Made by a program: the position numbers and the translations under genes. Positions 1 through 8,877 of a stretch of DNA of 24,265 bases are shown here, one piece after another. The first letter of the stretch is position 1. The number at the start of each line of letters is the position of its first letter. A model generated the notes under the pieces. That model ran no database searches. It was given only the letters and a program-made list of their open reading frames with translations, and was not told where the DNA came from. This DNA is from Nemertoderma westbladi (Eukaryota; Xenacoelomorpha; Nemertodermatida; Nemertodermatidae). The stretch covers positions 1 through 24,265 of the forward strand of contig JAUCBJ010005727.1 in assembly GCA_032718475.1 (NCBI GenBank). The letters run 5' to 3'.

Positions 1-19
1 GGTCTATAAAAGCGCGTAC

Positions 20-141
20 AGCTGCCAAAGTACAAGATTATGCACTGGCTGGTCCTCACGGCGAAAGCAATGTCCTGCAAAGCGGAGGCGATTTTGTTCT
101 AGTGTCAAGCTTGGGGGAACCAATGAGACACCTACAATGTT
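20..141 (-). mobile_element. RTE-like retrotransposon fragment (3' part of reverse transcriptase ORF)
   Basis: Read on the minus strand this stretch matches, almost base for base, the segment of the full copy at about 16360-16475 that encodes the region around RLRFAGHCFRRED near the C-terminus of the reverse transcriptase ORF. Homology starts abruptly at about 20 and ends at about 141 in unrelated sequence, so it is a short scrap with neither the element's 3' tail nor its catalytic domain. It cannot be functional. It is nearer in sequence to the 15190-16679 copy than the fragment at 8338-8876 is. Confidence 0.9.
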
Positions 142-365
142 CGATTTTTGAGTATTCAATGGTGTATAAAATTAGTTCCAGATCATTACCGGTATTTGTT
201 AGCTAACGTAAAGAAAAGTAGTAAAGACAAGCCAGTACAAATAAAAATGCCAAGGTGTCTTTAAAACTAAAAAAGTGACAAACAACATACTGTCCATATT
301 TTTGTAATTTAATAATTTGTAGGCTTGTACAGTATATTATGAACTCTTACTTTAGAAAACACCAA

Positions 366-797
366 TATACACCATGTCCTGGAATATAGTGTCGTTGATC
401 AAGTACCTGCCCCCCCCCCCCCCCCCCAAATTTTTTCTACTAATCTTAATGAGATTGCATGAAATTTGAAACAGAGATAGTTTCACCTCCCTCCTCCTTA
501 CTGGGTGAGCCAGAATTTATATTTTCGCTTCGCTTTCATTCTTTAGCTACAGTACAAGCGTTTGAAAAAGGTGTCTTCGTCGATATTACACCAGTTACAC
601 CGCAGTTATTCTTCAAACATTTAGTTAGTACTAGTGGAAAGCTGACTGTGCAAGGATTCCAAATATGTAAAAATATTTGAATTTGGTCGGGAAATAGCTG
701 AGATATGGGCATTCGAATTTTGCATGTATTTGCTTCGGCTGCAGGCCATTTATTCTATTTAATAAATACACAATGTTCTAGAACATTTGATTATGTA
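366..797 (+). repeat. Left arm of a large imperfect inverted repeat
   Basis: The sequence from TATACACCATGTCC at about 366 to the CTAGAACATTTGATTAT motif near 797 reappears, reverse-complemented, at 861-1287. The arms differ by scattered substitutions and small indels, and I judge them by eye to be over 90% alike. The arm contains an 18-base C tract at 410-427. A 73-codon frame from 459 lies inside it, but the frame is broken by indels in the other arm, so it does not look like a conserved protein. The arms could be two inverted copies of one interspersed repeat or a foldback (MITE-like) element. I recognise no family. Confidence 0.85.
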
Positions 798-860
798 TGA
801 ATATCCATATACTAGTATTATCATGTAGGCATTGCATTGTTGCCAAGCTACTTATGAGAT

Positions 861-1287
861 AAACCAAATGTTCTAGAACGTTGTGTATTTATTAAAAGAA
901 TAAATGGGCTGCAGCGGAAGCAAATACATGCAAAATTCGAATGCCCATATCTCAGCTAATTCCCAACCAAATTCAAATATTTTTACATATTTGGAATCCT
1001 TGCACGGTCAGCTTTCCACTAGCACTAACAAATCACTAAATGTTTGAAGAATAAGTGCGGGGTAACTGGTGTAATATCGACGGAGACACCTTTTTCAAAC
1101 GCTTGTAGCTAAAGAATGAAACCGAAAATAAAAATTCTGGCTCACCCAGCAAGGAGGAGGGAGGTGAAATTATCTCTGTTTCAAATTTCATGCAATCTCA
1201 TTAAGATTTGTAAAAAAAATTGGGGGGGGGGGGGGGGGGGTGTCAGGTACCTGCATTACGACACTATATTCCAGGACATGGTGTATA
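861..1287 (-). repeat. Right arm of a large imperfect inverted repeat
   Basis: Reverse complement of 366-797, separated from it by a unique spacer of about 63 bp (798-860). It carries a 19-base G tract at 1222-1240, at the position homologous to the C tract of the left arm, so the homopolymer is part of the repeated unit. The outer boundary is the motif CATGGTGTATA at 1277-1287, which mirrors the left arm's start; flanking sequence beyond it is unrelated. The arm ends only about 130 bp before the start codon of the cysteine-module gene, so it may contribute to that gene's promoter or leader. Confidence 0.85.
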
Positions 1288-1418
1288 GTTATAGTCAACG
1301 AGAATTAAATATAATTTACAGACAACTTAAAAACACCTCCAATCTTCTTTAAGGAAAATAATATTGTAAAAAATATTGTTCACTGTAAGAGGCTTACTGA
1401 AGCGTTGAGGTAATAACA
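1288..1418 (+). promoter_or_regulatory. 5' flank and presumed leader of the cysteine-module gene
   Basis: Short AT-rich stretch between the inverted repeat and the ATG at 1419. An in-frame TGA at 1398-1400 closes the reading frame upstream, so the protein cannot start earlier in this exon. A TTTACAG at about 1315-1321 could be a 3' splice acceptor for an untranslated first exon, but this is only a sequence resemblance. I see no convincing TATA box or initiator, and the promoter may lie within or beyond the inverted repeat. Confidence 0.3.
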
Positions 1419-4400
1419 ATGCTTTGTTCGGGTTTGTTGTTATATGTCATGTTTCAACTCACACTTTTACTGACAAGTAGTAAATCTCTTCATCTTGCTG
1501 GTCTAGGGGAAGAATGCGGAAATGATACAATATGTAACCCATATGGCAACCTGGAGTGTGACTCCACAGGATATTGCGAATGTCTATACATGAATGGAAG
1601 CTATGTGGAGGATGACGATGATGATGGTTTATCATGCAAACGTCCTGACACTGTTGACGATTGCGGCTTAGAACACGATCTATTTAATCTTAATGTGTCC
1701 GCGGAAGGTAACTGTATTTGCAATGTGTCAGGAATGGTTCTAGCATTTGATGAAGGGCTTTACGTTTGCTTGGCAACTTATGGAATGGAATGCGACGAAC
1801 TTGTTGATTGCATGGAGGAATATAACTTGGATTGCGTGGACGATTATTGCCAATGTAACACATCTGTTGCTGCTTTCGTAAGAAACGATTCTGAGAGTCA
1901 AGGTTGTAAACCAGTTACTAATGCTAGCGATTGCATGAAACCAACTTTATCAGACGACAGGATGGTGGCCGTAAAAAACAGTGATGATGAGCTCACGTGT
2001 GAATGTAAAGAAGATGTATTGGAGCATATTGGAGGTTACTACGAATGTCGAAACACCCTAAGATCATCACGCAATTGTAGTTCGACACAACCGTGTGCTG
2101 GTAGTCGCAATATGGAGTGTAATGTTCAAACAGGGCTATGTCAGTGTCGGGGATCCATCTGGGGAAATGGAAGATTTCTGGTAGATCGGGGGATGGAAAA
2201 CTGTATGTTGCATAAACGTATAGATGTGATTGAACCTGACTTTGAAGATGATGAAGAAGAAGGTACCGTGGAGTTGAAAGTTGCTGACGATTACAGAAGA
2301 CTTTATGGTTTGCCATTATCGGCGGAAAGAAAGAGAAGATCAATAGAAATCGCTGATGAAATGAATACATGGAGAATTGGGTTTTCTGATACAAGCGAAA
2401 TTTTGATAACAAAAGGCATCCCACACTGCATTAATGATAGCAAAGCTCTCATTTACGACATGTCCGTTTACCAATACATTTGTGTGGATTTCCACATTGC
2501 TGAATGCTCCCATAAGAGTTTTTGTGACATGGGTGGTAAATGTCTGAAAGATATATGTCAGTGTTCAAAGGTCAACATAAATGGAAGCAGTGGAATGTCA
2601 ACCTATTCCATGACGACGCAGACATGTGAGCCAGTTGAAAAGCGTCATTGCAGTGCAGCATCCCTGCCATGGAAATTTCAGGCGCAAGGGATATCGCACT
2701 ATCCTATTCCGAGCACGTACGTTAATGGGATGTGTTCGTGTCCAGTTGGTTTTGCGTTAGTGTACTTCCGAGGCTCTTACGCGTGTATTAAAGACGGTTA
2801 TGGGTTGAAATGCAACGCGGATAATATTTGCCGAAGTTTAAGCAATTTAGAATGTAGTATCAATGGATTATGCGAATGTAGAGGGTCCACGGTCAATGAC
2901 GGAATGTATGTACCAGATCAGCAACAGGATTGGCGTTGCATAAAGGTCAGCAGTTCATCTGATTGCGTGATACCTTCAAAGAGATTCTTCAGGCCGGATT
3001 TCAATGGTATAAGCTTATCAAAGGCGATGTACTACCAAGACGGAGAGTGTGTTTGTGATGGAATATACGAACGAAAGTATTGTAGCTGGCTTCATATGTA
3101 TTATTGTAAAACATCCGAATTGTGTAATGAAACGAATGGCGGTTACCTTACTGATGACGTCATGCATGGGGGGTGTAAACCAGTCACCAAAAAATCTGGT
3201 TGTGCATCTACTACAAAGTTCTATAAGGAACAATGTGTGTGCAATCTACCTTGGGAGCGAAGGATGTATGATAGTGCTGATCAACATTACCATTGCTATC
3301 CAGTTTATGGTCAGAGGTGCCGCAGACAAGCGGCAATAGGGTGCTTTCCAGGGGTCAACATACATTGCGCAAACAACTTCGTATGTGAATGCGATCATCA
3401 GGAATATTTCGATGATAATAATGTTACGTACGTAAACGCACCGGATACCATTGGTTGCCGCATACCGCAGAATGCATATGAATGCCGTTTGGAAAAATAT
3501 GAAAAAAATATGCGCTGGGTGAGTTTAAATTTTATACACGGCAACATTGGTAATGAGACGGATTTCAGCGCCTCAGAGGTGGGGAACTCGATCGGTGGGA
3601 GATGTTACTGTGATAAAAATTTCATTGCTATTTATCACATGGGAAAGTATATATGTTCTGGCAAATTAGGGGCAAGGTGTAACGAGCTTATACCATGTGC
3701 TTCTGATATACTGAATATAGAGTGCCATGATCAATGGGAAGTTTGCACCTGCAAGGGATCCTCCCATCGTCAAGGCAACTACATAAAATCGTTAGTTGAC
3801 GACGAACTTTCGGAACAATCGAATAATACGAATAAAATCATATACAGTTGGGACAACATTACTGACGCGGATATGTGTAGAAGGCCACTGCGTTTGGAAG
3901 ATTGCGGAGGAGGGAACGAATCCGATGGGCTTATTTTGAAGAATGGTTTGTGTGCTTGCGAACGGGGGTATCTTGTTTACAGCGAAGATAACCGATACAC
4001 TTGCGATCAAGAGATTTACGGTAAATCCTGCGGACATTTAAATGGAGATGATTTCTGTGATTTTGGGGACAACCTCGAGTGTAACATGAAGAAATGCCGC
4101 TGCAGCGGAGCTAAGGAAGTGACAGGTAAGTTCATTAGAGAGTCGAGGGATAGTTACTTTGGATGTCGAAGGCCTACCAACATTTCGGATTGCAATCCAT
4201 ACGACAGTGACGGTCTTATACTCCGAAATATCAGCTCCAAAGGACGTTGCGCCTGCGAGTTGGGATACAAGTTAATCTACGAATCAGAGACAGGCTACTA
4301 CAGTTGCCAGTACCGACGCGTTGATATGCTGTCACCCAAGACGAAGATTAGGAGCTTGATGAAAACCGATGAAGTCAAAATATCAGTAGCTATTGTTTCC

Positions 4401-4469
4401 GTGGTATTGGGTACTATCCTCACTGGTAGTTTTATCGCTTGGTATTCACCAACACCTAAAGGGGAATAA
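1419..4469 (+). CDS. Secreted or type I membrane protein with nine tandem cysteine-rich (EB/EGF-like) modules
   Basis: A single uninterrupted frame encodes 1016 residues. Residues 1-26 form a hydrophobic signal peptide. Residues about 33-963 hold nine tandem modules of roughly 75-145 residues. The complete pattern is C-x5-C-x7-C-x4/5-C-x-C, a variable loop, C-[KR]-x-P-x4-D-C, a second loop, then C-x-C followed by a G-[YF]-x-L-x-Y stretch and a last C. First cysteines are C33, C125, C220, C363, C465, C563, C634, C754 and C871. Module 3 lacks its second half pattern and instead has an acidic insert (270-290) and an RKRR furin-like site (304-307). Modules 5 and 6 are shortened. Residues about 987-1007 are a hydrophobic helix followed by a tail of about nine residues, which suggests a type I topology; a cleaved GPI signal is less likely. 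Many N-x-S/T sites fit secretion. The spacing recalls EB modules and EGF-like domains, but I cannot name a family or function. The start is fixed by an in-frame stop at 1398 and an A at -3. No introns interrupt the frame. Confidence 0.87.
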   Translation: MLCSGLLLYVMFQLTLLLTSSKSLHLAGLGEECGNDTICNPYGNLECDSTGYCECLYMNGSYVEDDDDDGLSCKRPDTVDDCGLEHDLFNLNVSAEGNCICNVSGMVLAFDEGLYVCLATYGMECDELVDCMEEYNLDCVDDYCQCNTSVAAFVRNDSESQGCKPVTNASDCMKPTLSDDRMVAVKNSDDELTCECKEDVLEHIGGYYECRNTLRSSRNCSSTQPCAGSRNMECNVQTGLCQCRGSIWGNGRFLVDRGMENCMLHKRIDVIEPDFEDDEEEGTVELKVADDYRRLYGLPLSAERKRRSIEIADEMNTWRIGFSDTSEILITKGIPHCINDSKALIYDMSVYQYICVDFHIAECSHKSFCDMGGKCLKDICQCSKVNINGSSGMSTYSMTTQTCEPVEKRHCSAASLPWKFQAQGISHYPIPSTYVNGMCSCPVGFALVYFRGSYACIKDGYGLKCNADNICRSLSNLECSINGLCECRGSTVNDGMYVPDQQQDWRCIKVSSSSDCVIPSKRFFRPDFNGISLSKAMYYQDGECVCDGIYERKYCSWLHMYYCKTSELCNETNGGYLTDDVMHGGCKPVTKKSGCASTTKFYKEQCVCNLPWERRMYDSADQHYHCYPVYGQRCRRQAAIGCFPGVNIHCANNFVCECDHQEYFDDNNVTYVNAPDTIGCRIPQNAYECRLEKYEKNMRWVSLNFIHGNIGNETDFSASEVGNSIGGRCYCDKNFIAIYHMGKYICSGKLGARCNELIPCASDILNIECHDQWEVCTCKGSSHRQGNYIKSLVDDELSEQSNNTNKIIYSWDNITDADMCRRPLRLEDCGGGNESDGLILKNGLCACERGYLVYSEDNRYTCDQEIYGKSCGHLNGDDFCDFGDNLECNMKKCRCSGAKEVTGKFIRESRDSYFGCRRPTNISDCNPYDSDGLILRNISSKGRCACELGYKLIYESETGYYSCQYRRVDMLSPKTKIRSLMKTDEVKISVAIVSVVLGTILTGSFIAWYSPTPKGE

Positions 4470-4470
4470 A
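4465..4470 (+). promoter_or_regulatory. AATAAA overlapping the stop codon; further AATAAA at 4582-4587
   Basis: The hexamer AATAAA at 4465-4470 contains the TAA stop codon of the cysteine-module gene (4467-4469). A second AATAAA at 4582-4587 lies about 115 bp downstream in an AT-rich trailer and is the more conventional polyadenylation signal. Such hexamers are frequent by chance in DNA this AT-rich, so use of either is unproven. Confidence 0.35.
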
Positions 4471-4489
4471 CCCCATTGATAATTAGAAA

Positions 4490-5690
4490 CATTGAAACTT
4501 AGTTTAACAAACTTTATTTGTAGATGATGGAAATGATGCATTACCTAGTAATTCCATGCCTATTTAATCTACCACGTTAGAAATAAATCATTTTCCATGT
4601 TGCTACACTGGAACTACAGTTAGAGCATATCTTTATTAATTTCAACAATCGTAACAAAAGGGAAGTTTGAAATAATGTAACGTAGCACAACATTGTTTAA
4701 AGATGGAACGTAACAAACTGAATCAATTCATCACCAACGATTTCATTTGGACTTCAAGAACACCAAAATATTTAAAAACGTTGACCTCTCAGTTTCGAAA
4801 AAGGCGTGTTGTAAAGTGAATAGAATTCTACTTAACTTACGTAAAAATCTCTGAATTATACGAAGATATATAACTCAAACTAATTTTTCTATACAATCAA
4901 AAGGAACTGGACTATATAAACTGACCCACAATGTAATGGTTACATATTCGTGATGATTACAAAATGTAGTAACTGACACCCACCCTAGAGCTTGTGGTCA
5001 GTGATTTGTGATACAACCAATCAACTCTATTGTTGTTCATCACTATTAACGATTTCTGTTTCTTTTGAATGTCGTAACATACGATTTGAATAAATGTTTT
5101 TCACGAAGCCTTTATATATTAAATCTATTGCATTATTATTCATTATTACAAGATAATATGTAACTTATAAAACTATATGAACTAACAACATTTATTATAA
5201 AAAGTTCAATCGATATTGGTAATTAAGAATTCACAAACAGATTCAAATTTAATGATCTAATATTATTGTGTGTTAATTAAGGAATTCAAAAATGTAAACA
5301 AAGTTTTGTAAATACTAAATCTGTTAATTGAGGTGCAGTTGAAGCAGAGAGGAGTGATTAGCTGCCTATAATAGGAATTATTAGGCAATTACTCACTGAA
5401 TTTATCTACAAATAAACACTAACTACACGAAAATCAATCATTTATATTATTAAAATAAAAGCACAAGTATATTATATTACAACAAACAATCTATTACAAT
5501 GAGAATCAAGGCCAGTAGTCACCAAATTAAACGATGTTCTTCAAATGAGTATAGGTGGTGGAATATCTCTATAATAAATTCTAAACGACTTAACCAACAT
5601 CCTCCATTCTACGAATAATTACGAATATTTATTAAAATAAGTAATTAATAAATAAACTATATAAGTTTTGATGGATTCAAAGTTGGATGA
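4490..5690. other. AT-rich non-coding stretch
   Basis: About 1.2 kb with no convincing gene on either strand. It holds the presumed trailer of the upstream gene, an imperfect hairpin at 5353-5397 and a short direct repeat of a TAATTAAGAATTC-like motif near 5219 and 5273. I see nothing else in it. Confidence 0.6.
5353..5397. repeat. Imperfect hairpin
   Basis: AGTGATTAGCTGCCTA on the left pairs with TAGGCAATTACTCACT on the right, with three mismatches and a short AT-rich loop. It could form a stem of about 19 bp. No terminator or RNA gene is implied. Confidence 0.45.
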
Positions 5691-5711
5691 GGGGTGGGGT
5701 GGGTGTGGGGG
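5691..5711 (+). other. G-quadruplex-forming motif
   Basis: Four G runs (4, 4, 3 and 5 G) are separated by loops of T, T and TGT. This short-loop arrangement fits the classical G-quadruplex pattern. It stands out in AT-rich surroundings and is not next to an identified gene. Confidence 0.6.
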
Positions 5712-6592
5712 CTATAGACGCAAATCCCATATCGGCGAATTAACACTAGATGTAGAGAAAGGTTAAACGTATCTAACCAAAACAATAAGCTTTAACGAAA
5801 TTCAATAGAACCGGTTATTTTTAGCGTAAGCTGCTGTTATTTGGGTCCGAGTTTTCCCCTGGAGACGGATGAATTTTGATTGCGTTTGGAGTCATACGGC
5901 CTCTCCCTCCCGCTGGCTACAAATATGGTATGCATTTCGTTCCGTTTATATTTCACAGATGCTCACGGGACGTACAAAATGTTGAGAACATTTGATAATT
6001 TTACCCATAAACCAATGGCAAATATTCACAGATTTCTACGGTACATACTAAAGTTAAACAATGGCACTGCAAAGTACATTAATATGACAATATAAAATAA
6101 AGAACATCACACATCCTACAGTTTTCATTATTTCATTCATAATACCCCACTCACTACTCACTATACCCCCCCCCCCCCCCCCCCCCCCTCCTCTTTCCGC
6201 AATCCAGTAACCCAAAAAATAATTATCCATCAAATTTGAAGGAATTTTTGTTAACTTGAATAATTTGCAGGCGTTATTGCTAAAGTTAAATAAATAATTG
6301 ACCAAATGGTTTAATTATGCGGCTTTTTACTTTGCATTATTATTCAGTAACGCAACTCAATGAAACTAACCTTACTATATAAAAAATCCTAATTTAGGAA
6401 CTCATTACGTGTGCAGTGGGGTTCCGCATTCCGCTATGGATATAAATATAAAAGAGTATTTGTAATTCAAGCTGAATAAGATTATAACGAGAAAATGGTG
6501 GCGTGATTCTTAAATGGCAAAAAATACAAATATTTCATACCGCAAATTCAACATTTCTTATATCCGTTTCACAGTTATTGAATACAAACAAT
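5712..6592. other. Non-coding stretch with a 23-base C homopolymer
   Basis: No credible gene. The C tract is at 6166-6188. The short open frames here, including one that reads through the homopolymer on the minus strand as a run of glycines, have no recognisable features. Confidence 0.55.
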
Positions 6593-6669
6593 GTAGTCCG
6601 TAGTGCACATCGCATCGGCCACGGATGCATCGTAGTCCGAACATACTGCACATCGGCCACGGATGCAAC
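6593..6669 (+). repeat. Two-copy tandem duplication, period about 39 bp
   Basis: GTAGTCCG starts at 6593 and again at 6632, and CATCGGCCACGGATGCA is exact at 6613-6629 and 6651-6667. The middle parts differ by small substitutions and indels. The duplicated segment is richer in G and C than its surroundings. Open frames of 64 and 79 codons cross it on opposite strands, and neither looks like a gene. Confidence 0.75.
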
Positions 6670-6762
6670 GACGGTTGGTCTGCCAACCCAAGTTGTTGTA
6701 GGCCGAATAATATTAAATAACATTATCATTATAATGAAATAGTAATATGTTTATTTTAGAGG

Positions 6763-6791
6763 TAATTGATATTGATTGTTATTATCAATTA
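6763..6791. repeat. Small perfect-stem palindrome
   Basis: TAATTGATA at 6763-6771 and TATCAATTA at 6783-6791 form a 9-bp stem with an 11-base loop. In AT-rich DNA this may be chance. Confidence 0.4.
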
Positions 6792-7837
6792 TTATGATAT
6801 GAGCGAGCATGGATACCTAAGTATATATAGACTGTACCACCTGATTTACGGAGCAGTTTGTTAACGAGATAGAATTACTGACACTGTATGCTATTACAAG
6901 TAGTCTGGACATGGTAAACAAACAAAGTAAACAACATTACATAACCAGTAAAAAAATTAACAATTTCAATTGACGAGCACAACACATAAAACACAACACA
7001 ATGTCAGGATGTTACACCACTTTGGCGTATATAAGTGAGATGCCACACCAGTTTGTAACCGGGAGTTCAGTGAGTCCGTATTTGGAGTTTCAAATATCTG
7101 GATTAGCTTTGGTCCGGTATCTCCCCTATCTCGGGTCCTATCTTTACCTAACAAAATAATAAATGTTATTAGAATAGAATACTTATAGCAGTAGAGGAAT
7201 GTAAGAAGTGTTCAGTTCTATAGATACGGGGGGGGGGGGGGGGGGGGGGGCAAGTACGAGTATATACTGGCACATTATTTCACGGCGTTAAATATACGGC
7301 CCATGTAAAGAATACCACACTTTCTGCCGTTATATTTCACTTTGCAGTTACCCCCATGTGAAGAATACCATAGGTTTTCACCAAACACACAGGTTACATA
7401 AGGGCTGAATCTAACCAAAACAAGAAACGAATTAGTATATGTACAGGTTATAAGACCGAAATAAGCCCTATAAAACACTTAATAAAGATAAATTAAAAAA
7501 AATTAAGAAATCTTCAAAATTCCAATAAAAAGTCGACCGAAAAGTGAAATCCTGGTATTCTTCACATGGGCGCAATATACAGTAGTACGCAATAGTCAAG
7601 CATCAATGGCGTATTGCACACGGACGCGAAAATGTAGTAGGAATATCACACCGTATTACGTATTTTATATGATAACAATACGGTACTAGTCTATTTTATT
7701 TCCTCGCTTGTCTCTCAACCTAAACCGAGAAAACTTTTTCGAACGTGATATGATTCGTTATTATCAAACAATAACAGGTTGGGCATGAGTCTACTCTGAG
7801 AAATTGTAAAATTTATTATAATTCATTATTGGTGTTT
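6792..7837. other. Non-coding stretch with a 23-base G homopolymer and a three-copy short motif
   Basis: The G tract is at 7228-7250. A 17-bp motif, CCATGTGAAGAATACCA, occurs at 7354-7370, with one change at 7301-7317, and inverted at 7553-7569. Each copy has a related TTTCAC nearby. No convincing gene is present. Confidence 0.55.
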
Positions 7838-7920
7838 TGGGTGGATGAGTGGTTTCAGATTATTATAACTTTCATTGGCACAGACTTCCAACCCGGAGGT
7901 CACCAATTCGACCCCACCTG
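7838..7920 (+). mobile_element. Probable tRNA-derived SINE head (A and B boxes)
   Basis: TGGATGAGTGG at 7842-7852 matches the RNA polymerase III A-box pattern TRGCNNAGTGG with one change. AATTCGACCCC at 7905-7915 matches the B-box pattern GGTTCGANNCC with two changes. Between them the TTCCAACCCGGAGGTCACC stretch resembles the anticodon-to-variable region of a tRNA. The degenerate boxes and poor pairing argue against a working tRNA gene and for the head of a tRNA-derived SINE. I cannot place its 3' end; the tail may run to about 8160. Confidence 0.5.
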
Positions 7921-8337
7921 GACGCTTTAACTCTCGTTAAATATTTTACCTGGTTTTATAATAATTGGTTTCCGGATTCGCGGTTCCACTGGCTGTGTTT
8001 CATCGGATTCCATTCGCGATGGCGGACCTTTCGTTGTTCGAGAAGCGCCATCCACCGTCGGTTTATTATCACTGTTTCTTGTGTGTTGAGATATAGTTGT
8101 AGTAGGCGGTGCAGGAATATACGTAACATAGTCCGGTCCATTATCTCGAGCCTATAAAGTAATAAATATCATGTTAGTCATCAGCGGCGTTATTCATGAA
8201 GTTGGATTGCAGTACAGAATCGAAGCAAATAAACAAGGGAAAATCGACGCAAAAAAAACACTTTTTTAAAGATTGCGAATTTCCTCGTGAATACTCGCAA
8301 AATATAAAATGTTACCTGTGCTGTTTAGGTTAGAATA
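7921..8337. other. Unassigned stretch, possibly the SINE body
   Basis: No supported gene. It contains GGCGGACC and a GATGGCG...CGCCATC inverted pair near 8018-8052, and otherwise nothing I can identify. Open frames of 61 and 102 codons overlap on opposite strands and appear incidental. Confidence 0.4.
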
Positions 8338-8876
8338 TACTACTACTACTACGATCGGCATTCTGCATTGCAACCGCATATATATTAAGAATGCTGTGCT
8401 GGCATGACGACAAAATTGCGCCGCCACAACTCCCTATCACACATGACAATTGCTAGATCATCCGCATCTTCAAGGCCAGTGTCCTTTAAGATGCGTTTCA
8501 AGAAAGTCATGGGCTGTCTACCATGCTTATTCGCTCCAAGAGGCCGTCAAAGCACAATATTATGCACTGCCTGGTCTTCACGGCGAAAGCAATGTCCTGC
8601 AAAGCGGAGGCGATTTTATTCTAGTGTCAAGCTTGGGGGAACCAATGAGACACCTCCTATGTTATATAGTGTCTGGTTGGAGATATGTGCATTGTACTTG
8701 AAACCTAGGTTGACTGTCATGATTTTGGTTTTCTTGTTATTAACAAAAAGACCCAACAAGACGTAACCTGCTCCAATGAGCAGAGGAGCCTTTGGACTCC
8801 ATATAGTGATTCTGACAGTACCCCCTATGTCATCTGCATAGTCTAGATCAGTAAGGAACTTTGCTGGATTTCCTTT
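8338..8876 (-). mobile_element. RTE-like retrotransposon fragment, 3' end present, internally deleted
   Basis: On the minus strand the fragment starts with the element's 3' tail, seen here as (TAC)5 at 8338-8352, and the GATCGGCAT motif shared with the 3' end of the 15190-16679 copy. Homology runs to about 8701, corresponding to about 16313 of that copy. It then jumps to sequence equivalent to about 15985 (an internal deletion of roughly 330 bp) and continues to the equivalent of about 15820. It is then cut off exactly at the synthetic primer sequence at 8878. The reverse transcriptase frame is broken by the deletion and substitutions. The copy differs noticeably from the one in the satellite, so it is a separate, older insertion. 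Confidence 0.9.
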
Positions 8877-8877
8877 A

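Noticed and set aside
459-680. 73-codon open frame in the left arm of the inverted repeat
   Set aside because: The homologous sequence in the right arm is frame-shifted by indels, so the arms are not conserving a protein. No domain is recognisable.
1116-1352. 78-codon open frame ending near the cysteine-module gene
   Set aside because: It runs antisense through the right arm and translates the G homopolymer as poly-glycine, so it is a by-product of the repeat.
1993-2424. 143-codon minus-strand open frame
   Set aside because: It is the opposite strand of the cysteine-module gene, which has a clear domain pattern; the antisense product has none.
6503-6742. 79-codon plus-strand and 64-codon minus-strand open frames
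   Set aside because: They overlap on opposite strands across a small tandem duplication, with no signal, domain or expression cue favouring either.
7842-7915. Functional tRNA gene
   Set aside because: The A and B boxes are degenerate and I cannot fold a convincing acceptor stem or anticodon loop; a SINE head fits better.
7800-8340. Hammerhead ribozyme associated with a SINE
   Set aside because: I looked for the CTGATGA and GAAA core elements in the needed arrangement and did not find them.
8404-8766. 120-codon and 83-codon plus-strand open frames
   Set aside because: They are antisense readings of the minus-strand retrotransposon fragment at 8338-8876.
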